A DNA stretch of 64,000 bases, taken from assembly GCA_036971615.1 (NCBI GenBank), contig JAYKKR010000010.1, forward strand, positions 1,054,001 through 1,118,000. The letters run 5' to 3'. Shown in pieces: positions 31,123-41,881 of this stretch. The notes beneath the pieces are model-generated. The model had not been told where the DNA came from. It did no database searches and saw nothing but the letters and a program-made list of their open reading frames with translations. The stretch is from Amyloporia xantha (Eukaryota > Basidiomycota > Agaricomycetes > Polyporales > Adustoporiaceae). A program made the translations under genes and the position numbers. Positions within the stretch are counted from its first letter, which is position 1. Every line of letters starts with the position of its first letter.

Positions 31123-32759
31123 TCATAATTCTCTCGTCTCATCCGCATCTCCGAAAAATACTGCGCCGTCTATTTCATCATCATCTTCCACCATCCCAGC
31201 CTGGTGTTGGCTAACTGACGTTAGCAGCTGACTGAAGTCCATCATTCCACCTTCGTCGCTATCACTGTCCTCAGCTGCAGCGCTTTCATTGAACAGTGGT
31301 ACAGGCGGTAAGATACGATGCTGGAGATGCGGTGCAGGAGTAACGCTTCTTTCTCTATCATATTCCGGCAGAAAAAGTGGCGTGCGTGCCCTCTGAGATG
31401 TTGCACTCCCTACATAGTCAGGAGGAGCTATGCTAGACGCTCTCGACGCGACACTTGCGTTGGGTGCCAATGAAGGGGCTCTCGAAGGAGCCCTTGTCGT
31501 AGACCGCATAGGAGGATAGGGCTCGACAATCACGCAGAGACACTGGCCGTGAATGTTGAAGCCACGATATTTGAGTTGCAACATTAGTTTACTTTTGTCT
31601 TCCTCTGGTTCTTGGAAATCTGGCAGTACAGCTGGAATATCGGATGACGTTGGGTGACCAGGGGGTTCCTGAGCAGCCCCTGCTGCCGTCGGGACGTCGA
31701 GAGTGGAAAGTGGAGGCTCTGTAGGCTCATGCTTGACTACAGCCGGCACGGTTTCTTCACTGTCATCCATTGCTATGAGGCCTGAATCGTCAAGCACAGG
31801 AGCGGAAGCTGGTGGATCGTTCTGGACTGGTGTCTCGGCCACTGAATCAGGGATGGCCACCTCCATGTCTGCGTCCACATCGACCACTTCCGAGTCGGCT
31901 ACATCAGAAGCATCGTGTTGTTCCTTATAACCACCTGGCACTGGCTTCTTAGTCCTAGTAGATCGTTGCGGGTTGACAGGAATGAGAGGAGCAAGAGTAT
32001 CGATATCATCCTCGTCACTCGAGATAGAGATTGCCTCATCCTCCTCATCCGTTTCGGTCGCCTTCTGTTTTCCTTTCGTCTTCGGCTTCTTGCTTTTCTT
32101 CGGAGGTACCTTTCTCTTAGACGTGCGTTTCTTCCCCTTTAAGGTGGTAGGCGGAGGGGTGGGTGGCCGGGGTGGCACGATTTGCTGAGGACGGTTGGGT
32201 GCTGGAAACGAAGTGTCGTGTCTAGCAATATATGTCAGACGAAATCCATGCGGGCAGAATCTACAGTTGCCCGCCTTTATCAAGACCGCGTGAGGGTCTG
32301 TCTTGCGAAGGAAATAACCAAACTGATACGTACCTGCATCCAATGTGTTTGTTATTATATGTACCCGTCTGACAAACATCACAGCAGCTCAAGGAAGACG
32401 CACCACCACGATACACATCTACACTTCCTCGCTTCGCATTCGCCGATCCTCCGGGAGCGAGATGAGCATCTGCTTCCTCCTTTAATTTCGATAATATGCT
32501 GCAAAAGGAAGCGCATATCAGCATACGATGGTGCATTTTACACCGTCTTGAACGAACCGCGGACGTAGGTCTTCAAGGACATGCTGCAGCACCCTCTCAG
32601 ACATCCAGTCAATGTGCCGTTCATCCAAATACACCTAAATATACATCGTAAGACAGCCCGTGTACGTATACAATTGTGTCGTAGTGTACCCACATAAAGA
32701 GGCAAGACAGTATTTTCAGATATTCTCAGATAATACGCATTGCGTGGGCCAAACCGCAT
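31123..32759 (-). CDS. Conserved hypothetical acidic nuclear-type protein with Cys/His cluster
   Basis: Minus-strand exons 32759-32694, 32634-32558, 32498-32334 and 32260-31123. The N-terminal region starts MRFGPRNAYYLRI and carries a helix (RVLQHVLEDL). After a Gly/Ala-rich linker comes a probable zinc site: CCDVCQTG, then H-I-G-C joined over an intron to R-F-C-P-H-G-F. A basic Lys-rich block (KGKKRTSKRKVPPKKSKKPKTKGK), consistent with nuclear import, is followed by an acidic Ser/Asp/Glu-rich region and the conserved-looking YRGFNIHGQCLCVIVEPYPP. The tail is acidic. I do not recognise the family; a chromatin or transcription role is only a guess from composition. The junction between exons 2 and 3 uses a weak donor (GTTCGT) and is the least certain. 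Confidence 0.7.
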
Positions 32760-33333
32760 GGTCGATAATGGGGACTTGAGAGAGGTCGACGCGTCAGGGA
32801 ATATTATGAAGCAAAACCTTCTGTATTCAGCACCAAGTCAATATCGGGGGAGGTTAGAGCCGTCGTCGAGAGTACGTTTTCAGTTTGCCAGCTTTATGAA
32901 TAAGCAGTGAAATCAGAAAAGAAATCTCGAAAGAGTTGAACAGACGCTCTTTTCAGTCATAAGGAACCAAGCTGGTATTGCGAGACTAGGAATTGGCGAC
33001 GCGTTCGCGTTATACGCGGGAGTCAACAGGAGTCAACGCGCCTTGTGACCCTGAAGCGTTTCTTTTCTCGCACCTAGAAAAGGAAACCCAAGATTCCGTG
33101 CAACGATTTATGTCGCAAACTCTAAGGTAGACACGCATTTCTCTCAAAAATCTCTGCTAGTACAGGTGAGCAGCTGTTTAGTCCTACATCAGAATGTTTG
33201 CCTGACTCAGGATCCCAAATTCCTACATAGCTACACTGAGAATCTATAGCCAAGCACAGCTCAATTCCGGTACAAATAACACATCGATGCATACATTCGA
33301 CTTCATTTCTTCTTGCAGATAGTAAGATGTCTC
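32760..33333. other. Intergenic, no gene seen
   Basis: Upstream of the acidic-protein gene and downstream of xylitol dehydrogenase copy A. A similar CTTCATTTCTTCT stretch follows copy B, in line with a shared duplicated 3' flank. Confidence 0.6.
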
Positions 33334-34976
33334 CTAGATGTCGTTGGGAGATACGTCGGGGCCTGAGATAACGGCCTTGATGACACCCTTCCCATCAGAG
33401 CTCTTCCCAGCCCTTGTTGTCTGGAACGCCTCCGTCGCCTGTTCGAACGTGAATCTGCAGGACATATCAGCTGCCTACTCGAGGAGGATAAGTGCAGACG
33501 GTACGGTACCTATGTGTGATGAGAGGCTTGAGGTCGATCTTGCCCTGAGAGACGAGAGCGATGGCGAGAGGATAGTCACCAGGGCCGTATCGGAACGAGC
33601 CCTTGAAGCTGAGCTCCTTGGTCAACAGAGTCGTGACCGGAATAACGATCTCGGGTGCGCCCATGCCGACCTGCGTGTATGGTCAGCCAGACTTGTCCCG
33701 CAGCCCCGAACCGCAGATCACCATGTGGGCCGTACCTGGACAAACGTCCCGCCCGTCTTCGCAACAATGATCCCCGTCTGGATCGACACTTCCGCACCAC
33801 TCGCGTCTACGACGAGGTCGATCGATCCCGGGCCGCGCTCCTCAATGCCGAGCGTCTCCATCATCAGCTTGGCGTTCCGCTCCGAGTAGCGTAGGCGGGC
33901 CTCGCCTTTCTCCATTGGTGGGGGAAGGTATGTCTCAGTCGCAGCGAAATTCTTCGCGAACTCGAGTCTGCTGGGGACAATGTCCACCGCGATGACGCGC
34001 GCAGCACCGAGGGCTTTGGCAGCAGCCATGCAAAGGAGACCGACGGGGCCCGCTCCGAAAACGACGACAGACTGGTTAGAGCGGAGGCCGGCAACGTTAG
34101 CGACCGCGTGAATCGCGACAGAGAGGGGCTCCATCTGAGCAGAACATGAGTGACACGAAAATAGTATGTGCAATACTGCGGGAAAGACTGACCATAGCAC
34201 CATCCTCGAGGGTGAGGTTATCAGGGAGCTTGTAGCAGATATCTGCGGGAATACGGTAGTACCGTGCAAGGGTACCGTCATGAGGAGGAGTCGCAGCGAA
34301 TTCAATGTCTGGGCAGAGCTGCACGCATCTCATTTAGGGGGCTTCAAAATCTTAGCGAGACACATTGCGTACCTCATAACGACCGCCCTTGCAAGCATCG
34401 CACTTGCGGCAGGTCGCACCGGGCTCCATTGCGACCCGGTCCCCGACCTTAAGCGACTTCACCTGAGGGCCGACTAGAGGACGTCAGATCGATAACACGA
34501 AATGCATGATTGCACATCTGGGGTTCACCTTTGTACACCACTCCAGATGACTCATGTCCAAGGACCTAGAATGCGTGCAAGTCAGCGAAGTTTGCAGGTC
34601 GAATGTAGGAGCACCCACCATCGGCTTCTCCACCACGAATTGTCCAATACGTCCCGCGACAAGAAAGTGGACCTGAAATCAAGCAGATCCTATTCATAAG
34701 CTGCAAGACTGCTGGGTATATGCACCTACATCGGAACCACAGATACCTGGATCGTCGACGATGAGACTGGAAACAAGTCACAAAGCCAAACAGCTGCATA
34801 CCTGTCTTTTTCACCTCGATCAAAACCTCATCATCGGAAACTACAGGGAAGAGGGCAGGTCAATACGAAGGGGTATGGATGGTCAACAACTCTGAATGCT
34901 CACTGTCGGGAATGGGTCTCTCCTCGAAGACGACATCCTCGATACCGCGCAAGACGAAGGACGGGTTGTTGGACAT
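33334..34976 (-). CDS. Xylitol dehydrogenase (D-xylulose reductase), copy A
   Basis: Eleven minus-strand exons, 34976-34904, 34840-34801, 34746-34730, 34672-34619, 34565-34529, 34473-34373, 34318-34193, 34134-33736, 33670-33510 and 33454-33334. The third exon is only 17 bases. The catalytic zinc ligands appear in ICGSDVHF and LGHESSG, and the structural zinc loop is [15 protein letters not shown]. The Rossmann motif is GAGPVGLL, followed by VIAVDIV with the Asp that selects NAD over NADP. This is a zinc-containing medium-chain dehydrogenase of the sorbitol/xylitol group. It would oxidise xylitol to D-xylulose in fungal pentose catabolism; L-arabinitol or sorbitol are alternative substrates. 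Copy B (36094-37722) lies upstream in the same orientation. Confidence 0.88.
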
Positions 34977-35100
34977 GGTGGTGGTGGTGGTGGTGGTGGT
35001 AAATAATGGGGTGAGGATGAAGAGATGCGGCGGCCCTCGGAAGTCCAAGAATATATAGCATGACCGCGGGCTATCTGAGGGTGTGGGGAACGGTATCGGG
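34977..35100 (-). promoter_or_regulatory. Promoter and leader of xylitol dehydrogenase copy A
   Basis: On the plus strand a (GGT)n tract occupies 34977-35001, so the mRNA leader would carry repeated ACC just before ATG. A TATATA box is at about 35051. GTGGGG at 35083-35088 fits the SYGGRG site of the carbon-catabolite repressor CreA/Mig1. Confidence 0.5.
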
Positions 35101-35164
35101 ACGAATCCGGACCGTAGATTGCGCTTGGGACAAGTGATATGCGTCGGATACGAGCAAGATACAG

Positions 35165-35490
35165 TTTCGTCCGTCGGTCCTCCCGGAACGATGAGTGCAC
35201 CTGCTTCCTCCTCCAATCTAGGTAGTACGCTTCATGTTGGGGGGAGCAATCTGCTACGCGTGGTGATGCACATTCTACGCGGTACCTGCTCGAGTACTAA
35301 CGATACGCGGACGTAAATTCTCAAGGAGGTTCTCCCAGACATCTAATTGATTTTGCCGTTCATCTAAACGCAACGTAACCTACAACATGCATAGGCTAAG
35401 TACGCGCTAGAGTCGTGTCGTATCGGACTCACTTACGGAGGTGAGACAGCTTTCTCGGATATTTTTGAAATAATTGGCATTTCGAGTATC
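35165..35490 (-). pseudogene. Decayed copy of the 5' exons of the acidic-protein gene
   Basis: Plus-strand blocks here align with the start of the gene at 31123-32759. CGCGGACGTA at 35307 matches 32559, the stretch CAGACATC...CCGTTCATC at 35336 matches 32609, and GATGAG...CTGCTTCCTCCT at 35189 matches 32461. Read on the minus strand, E-E-A-G-A-L-I-V-P-G-G corresponds to E-E-A-D-A-H-L-A-P-G-G. Splice sites and frame are lost, and no long open frame remains. Confidence 0.7.
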
Positions 35491-36093
35491 AATTCCGTAC
35501 GTTGTCAGTGGGGCTAGATGCAGTTCAGTTCTGGAGTGTGGAAGTTGTGGATGGATCAGGCCGTGGATCGCCCTTGCGCAAGCGCCTCTGTGAAAGTACT
35601 GGCCAGTGTCTGTCTGGCCTTGGCTGATGGTGATGGTGATTCCGTTAGATGCATGCCTCCAGTTTTCCATCTGTTGGTTATTGGAAGAGAGCTATCCTAT
35701 AGGCGCATGCAGTAGCAACCTCACAAGAAGGTTATAACCAAGCCCACAATACTTTGCGCATCGCGATGCCAAAAACACGCTACTGACACGACCCCGTGAT
35801 AGACGCGTTTCAACACGTGGGTATCATATAGCCTCTGCACGCATTGCCACGCAGGCCAACCTTCAGATTCAGAGCTCAAAGCACAAAACCCATTCGTTCT
35901 TTTACACCAAATACACCATTGAAATGTCTGAAATACTGAACTGCGTAGCCTGAAGATGCAAGATGTCGCATCGTCAGGGGCTGTGATTTACCCTGGCTGC
36001 CCGTTCTTTTCCAGATGGTTCCTTCTAGTTGCGCAAATAGTACAGTAGAGTCTATAACTGTCTTCATTTCTTCTCGAAACCTGTACGAATCTC
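35491..36093. other. Intergenic between the gene remnant and copy B, no gene seen
   Basis: This gap corresponds in position to 32760-33333 next to copy A. I see no coding frame of note. Confidence 0.55.
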
Positions 36094-37722
36094 TTAAAGG
36101 TCATTGGGTGACACGTCTGGGCCAGAAATAACGGCCTTGATGACACCCTTTCCATCAGCGCTCTTCCCGACCCTTGTCGTCTGGAACGCCTCGATCGCCT
36201 GGTCGAATGAGAATCTGGATAAGACGTCAACGGTTAAATTTCACCGGAATGTCCACGGACAGTACCTGTGTGTGATGAGAGGCTTGAGGTCGATCCTTCC
36301 CTGAGCAACGAGGGCAATGGCAAGTGGGTAGTCGCCAGGGCCATAGCGGAACGAGCCCTTGAAGTTGAGCTCCTTGGTCAACAGAGTCGTCACAGGGATA
36401 ACAATCTCCGGGGCGCCCATGCCGAGCTAGGCGTATAGTCAGACGAGCTGATCCCACAGCCAGTAGGCCGTAATAGGACCCCATACCTGGACGAATGTCC
36501 CGCCCGTCTTCGCGACGATGATTCCCGTCTGGATCGACACTTCTGCACCACTTGCGTCTACGACGAGGTCGATCGAGTTCGGGCCGCGCTCATCGATGCC
36601 GAGTGTCTCCATCATCTGCTTTGCATTCCGCTCCGAGTAACGCATGCGGGCCTCGCCTTTCTCCATCGGTGGCGGGAGGTACGTCTCCGTGGCGGCATAG
36701 CCTTTCGCAAACTCGAGTCTGTTGGGGACGATGTCAACCGCGATGACGCGCGAGGCGCCGAGGGCTTTGGCGGCGGCCATGCAAAGGAGACCGACGGGGC
36801 CCGCGCCGAAGACAACGATAGATTGGTTGGAGCGGAAGCCGGCAATATTGGCGACTGCATGGATGGCCACCGAGAGAGGCTCCATCTGAGCAGAGCATCA
36901 GTTTTACGGATAACGTATGTGCAATGATGTGGGAAGACTGACCATGGCACCATCCTCGAAAGTGAGGTTGTCAGGGAGTTTGTAGCAGATATCTGCAGGA
37001 ATGGGGTAGTACCGCGCAAGGGTTCCATCATAGGGGGGAGTTGCAGCGAAGACCATATCTGGGCATTGCTATATGCATCGTGATTAGGCAACTCTATGAT
37101 AACAAATGGTTCTACGTACCTCATAGCGGCCACCTTTGCAAGCATCACATTTGCGGCAGGTTGCGCCGGGCTCCATCGCCACTCGGTCACCGACCTTCAG
37201 CGATTTCACCTGGGAGCCGACTAGAAGAGGCGAGGTCGATGACATGCAAGCTCGACGGTAAATCTAGGCTCACCCTTGGAAACAACGCCGGAAGATTCAT
37301 GACCAAGGACCTGGACCAGGTGGTCTTGAGCAAAACCGCATACCCACGCAGCTGATCAGGAATACATACCATGGGCTTCTCGACCACGAATTGTGCAATA
37401 CGGCCGGCAACAAGATAATGGACCTATAATAGAAGGCATGTCACAGGTAGGCGGCTAGAACGCTGGGTATATGCACATACATCGGAACCACAAATGCCTG
37501 CATCGTTGGCAATCAGACTCGCGGCGCATGGCATGAGCAGAATGTGACGCACCTGTCTTCTTCACCTCGACCAGGACCTCATCATCGGCAACTATCGCAG
37601 CCAAGTTAGTACGAACACACGGGAGAGAGCAGCTGGTCGAGATGCGCACTCTTGGGGATAGGTCTCTCCTCGTAGACGACATCTTCGATACCGCGCAGGA
37701 CGAAGGATGGGTTATCGGACAT
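36094..37722 (-). CDS. Xylitol dehydrogenase (D-xylulose reductase), copy B
   Basis: It has the same multi-exon layout as copy A, starting at ATG 37722 ([15 protein letters not shown]) and ending at 36094. Visible parts include VADDEVLVEVKKTG, the 17-base ICGSD exon near 37500, [51 protein letters not shown] and [16 protein letters not shown]. The Asp after the Rossmann motif indicates NAD use. The protein is highly similar to copy A across its exons, with changes mostly conservative and at third codon positions. All zinc ligands I can check are present, so both copies look functional. Retention of both may reflect dosage or separate regulation of pentose catabolism. Confidence 0.88.
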
Positions 37723-37840
37723 GGCGATAATAGACGAGTAAGTGAGGAAGGGGAGCAGAGGATGCGGTCCGCGGAAACTGGAGAATGTATGCTACCCCGC
37801 ATCTCGCGGTATTTGAGGGGGTGGGGGAGCGGGGTCGGAA
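37723..37840 (-). promoter_or_regulatory. Promoter region of xylitol dehydrogenase copy B with paired SYGGRG sites
   Basis: GTGGGG at 37821-37826 and GCGGGG at 37829-37834 lie about 100 bp before the start codon. Pairs of such sites are the usual high-affinity target of the glucose repressor CreA/Mig1. This is inferred from motif and pathway only. Confidence 0.4.
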
Positions 37841-38594
37841 CGGATCCGGACCGGGACTTGCGCCTGGGCCAAGTGAGACCTAGTGAGACGCATCGGATAC
37901 ATGTAAGATGCAGGGGCGATAGTCTCCGGTGAATATATCTCGCTGAGAGTGGAGAATAACAGAAACTGTGCACGCACCTCAGGTGAGTATGAACAGGGGT
38001 AGCAAAACCTGTGAGCTAAATTTCATGTATTCGCAGCCATGTGCCTTGCACAAATGACTCTCCTGTGACAGTCGGTCAGAACTTGGGATGTTCTCGAAGC
38101 TGAAACAGCATTTGATATCGAGTAAGTACAGCGATATAATTCACGCCGAAGTGACGTTCGCGAAGTAGAATACAAGATGGCCCGCCATGAGTTCGTCGAA
38201 CCCCAGCCGTGTGACTATGAATAAAAGCGCCGTGGCATCTGCTGAAACGGAGACAAGGTTGGCTGCAAAACGTTCACCCCGGCGATCATTGATGTTTCTC
38301 GTTTCTCGACCGACGAGCTTTGAGGTGGAGGAAAAAGGCTGACGATGCGGGGGAAAATCAGAAATGAGGCCATTTACCGCGATCGATTTATCGATGTGCA
38401 GACGTGCAGCATGCATACGCTGAACCGGGAGCGCAGCTCGCTTCCAGCCGGATGGGAATTCTGCTGGGCAAGTTAGGGCAGGCGCTGCATCAAATTCTCA
38501 TCGTGCGAATATATAAGAGTCTACTCGTTCGATTGCACCATCGCCTCCCTTCCCCTCTCTCACCATCCTTCACCACCTCCCCAATCCCTTCAGA
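37841..38594. promoter_or_regulatory. Divergent upstream region of copy B and MET6
   Basis: A TATATAAG box at 38510-38517 lies about 80 bp before the MET6 start, followed by a C/T-rich initiator-like stretch (38540-38590), as in strongly expressed fungal genes. The remainder has no credible gene. Confidence 0.55.
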
Positions 38595-41295
38595 ATGGTT
38601 GCTTCCAGTGTCCTCGGTTTCCCTCGCATCGGTGAGCAGCACTTTCTGCGCCCATTTCGTTTTTCGGACGTTGACGACGTTGTGTCGAATCATTCCAGGT
38701 GCGAACCGTGAGGTGAAAAAAGCCGTCGAGGCTTACTGGGCAGGCAAACTCTCTGCCGACGAGCTCACCAAGGCTGCCGCCGAGGTCAAGAAGACCAGCT
38801 GGACCAGCCTCAAGGAGCGCGGCGTTGACCTTATCCCCAGGTAAGATCCCATCCCATCGATGTCAATTGCATAACATGAGCTAATTTTCCCACTTGATAG
38901 TGGCGATTTTTCACTCTACGACCACGTCCTGGACCACTCTGCTGCGTTCAACGTGATTCCCAAGCGATACCTCGGGCACAACCTCTCTGCCCTCGATGTC
39001 TACTTCGCCATGGGCCGTGGTCGCCAGGCGGATGGCGTCGATGTCCCTGCGTCTGAAATGAAGAAGTGGTGAGTATCCGAAGCCTCGGTCCTTCTATCCC
39101 CGATCTAGCCTTTTTGTATCTATCACGCAATCTTGGCTCATTACGGCAGAGTGTGTATGCTAACGTGGTGTGATCTCCGCAGGTTCGACTCGAACTACCA
39201 CTTCGTCGTGCCCGAGTTCTCCGATGACACTGACTTCAAGCTCAACTTCAACAAGGCGCTTGAGGAGTTCAACGAGGCGAAGGCCCTCGGTATTGTGACC
39301 CGCCCCGTCGTCCTTGGTCCTGTCTCCTTCCTCGTCCTCGGTAAAGCTGCCAAGGACGCGAAGCCCGGCTTCCAGCCCATCTCTCTTCTCCCCAAGCTTC
39401 TCCCCGTGTACAAGCAGCTCCTCGCCGACTTGAAGGCCGCTGGTGCTGAGACAGTCCAGGTCGACGAGCCCGTTCTCGTCCTCGACTCTGCTGCATACCT
39501 CGAGAAGCAGTATGCCACCACGTACGCCGAGCTCGCAGCTGTGTCGCCCAAGATCGTGCTCGCAACCTACTACGGTCGCCTCGACTCGAACCTCTCGTTC
39601 GTTGCGAAGCTACCCGTCGCCGGTCTCCACATCGATCTCGACCGCGCGCCAAAGCAGCTCGACGAGGTCGTCGCGGCTGTGAAGCCCACCAGCATTGTTC
39701 TATCGCTCGGTCTCATCTCGGGTCGTAACATCTGGAAGGCGGACCTTCAGGCTGCCATTGCGTCCGCCCAGAAGGCCATCTCCGCACTCGGTTCCGAGCG
39801 CGTCATTGTCGCGACCTCCTCGTCGCTCCTCCACACCCCTGTTACCCTCGCCGCCGAGAACAGACTGCCCGCTGACAAGAAGGACTGGTTATCATTCGCG
39901 CTCGAGAAGGCTTCTGAAGTCTCCGTCCTTGCGTCGGCCCTCTCTGGCTCCCAGGATGCGAAGGTTGCTGCTGCCATCGAGGCGAACAAGGCCTCCATTG
40001 CCAAGCGTCGTGAGTTCGAGCGCACCTCTGACGATGCAGTCAGGAAGCGTGTCGCTTCGATCACTCCTGACATGTTGGAGCGCAAGAGTCCGTTCGCCGT
40101 TCGCAAGGAGGTCCAGGCCAAGTACCTCAACCTCCCCAAGTTCCCAACTACCACCATCGGATCTTTCCCGGTAAGTTTTCAACGCATATATTGACTAGAA
40201 TGTGTTCTCATACTCGCCACCACAGCAAACCAAGGAGATCCGTGCTGCACGTGCCAAGTTCAACAAGAAGGAGATCACTGAGACTGAGTACGAGGACTTC
40301 ATCAAGAAGGAAGTCGAGTACGTCGTCCGCTTCCAGGAGCGCATCGGTCTCGACCTGCTTGTGCACGGTGAGCCCGAGCGGAACGACATGGTGCAATACT
40401 TCGGCGAGCAGCTCGAGGGCTTCGTCTTTACCCAGAATGGATGGGTACAGAGCTACGGGTCGCGTTACGTCCGCCCGCCGATCATTGTGTCGGACGTGAG
40501 CCGCCCTGGCCCTATGACCGTCAAGTGGAGCAGCTATGCACAGAGCCTGACGCAGCTCCCGATGAAGGGTATGCTGACGGGGCCAGTCACCATCCTGAAC
40601 TGGTCGTTCCCTCGTGTGGATGTTTCCCGTGAGTTGCAGTGCATGCAGTTGGCACTTGCGCTTCGCGATGAGGTGGTCGACCTCGAGAAGGCTGGCATCA
40701 AGGCTGTGCAGGTCGACGAGCCCGCTCTGCGTGAGGGTGTAAGTATCTCCTCTGGGCGATGGAGAACAATGTCTGATACCTTTTTTATAGCTCCCTCTCC
40801 GCAAGGCTGACTGGCAGCCGTACCTGAAGTGGGCACTTCCCTCATTCAAGCTGGCCACTGCTGGTGTCACCGACAGCCTCCAGACGCATTCCCACTTCTG
40901 CTACTCCGACTTCGACGACATCTTCCCGTCCATCCAGGCCCTCGATGCGGATGTCATCTCTATTGAGGCGTCGAAGAGCGACATGAAGTTGCTCAAGACC
41001 TTCAAGCAGTACGGTTACTCCAACCAGATCGGTCCTGGTGTCTACGACATCCACTCGCCGCGTGTTCCGGGTGAGCAGGAGATCAAGGACCGGATTGCTG
41101 CCATGCTTGAGATTCTTCCCGAGGACTTGCTCTTCGTCAACCCCGTATGTATTTGTATCATTCAATGATTTGACTTCTTGCTGATGATATCTTATGCAGG
41201 ACTGTGGTTTGAAGACCCGTGGCTGGAAGGAGACTGAGGCTTCCCTCGTCAACCTTGTCAACGGCGCCCGCTGGGCCCGCCAGACGTACGCGTAA
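38595..41295 (+). CDS. MET6: Cobalamin-independent methionine synthase
   Basis: Seven exons: 38595-38631, 38699-38840, 38901-39068, 39183-40170, 40226-40738, 40791-41144 and 41200-41295. The protein starts [23 protein letters not shown] and contains the family blocks [65 protein letters not shown] and [11 protein letters not shown]. The zinc and homocysteine site has SHFCYSD and DCGLKTRGW with the essential His and Cys residues. Length of about 765 residues fits the family. The enzyme transfers the methyl group of methyltetrahydrofolate polyglutamate to homocysteine in the cytosol. C-ending codon preference is strong, in keeping with high expression. Confidence 0.96.
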
Positions 41296-41881
41296 TTGCA
41301 TCCCCCTTTGCGCTTCAACAGCGCCCGCGATGTGGTTATCGTAACTTATCAGCGCACTCTCAACGACGCGGCGCTGTGTTCATGACCCAGGGTAGTGTTG
41401 GCGACAAAACTTCGGGCAGGAGGACGCCCAGTGAGCCCTTGGCGATGTCCAGTCCGGTGGGTCGGTCTGTAGAGACCGGAGGACCTGCTGAGCTTGGTGG
41501 CGACGAGGTAGTGTAGGAGCATTGTGTGTCGGTAGTGGTGTTCGGATTTCAACAATCCCGAATGAGAGGCGCTTCAACGGCGTAATTGTCATGAAAGCAT
41601 TTTATGTCCCTTAGATGTGAACATTTGATTTTGAAGTTTGGGCTGTGAAAAAATGGTGAAAGTTTTGTTGTTGGAAAAGATTGATGTAGATGGACACCTC
41701 AGGGTGGAAGTATTGATGCACCACTGATCTGTATATGAGTTGGCATGAGGTGAACAGGCCATCATGCTCATACAAGGTGACCAAGTAAATACAGAATAAA
41801 TTACATACACCATGTAGATAGGTTAGGCTCACCCCCGTGGTACATATTGCACAAAATAGACAATGAGATGAATGTCAAGCC
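41296..41881. other. Intergenic between convergent genes, no gene seen
   Basis: 3' flanks of MET6 and of the zinc-ribbon gene. AT-rich from 41590, with no coding signal. Confidence 0.6.
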
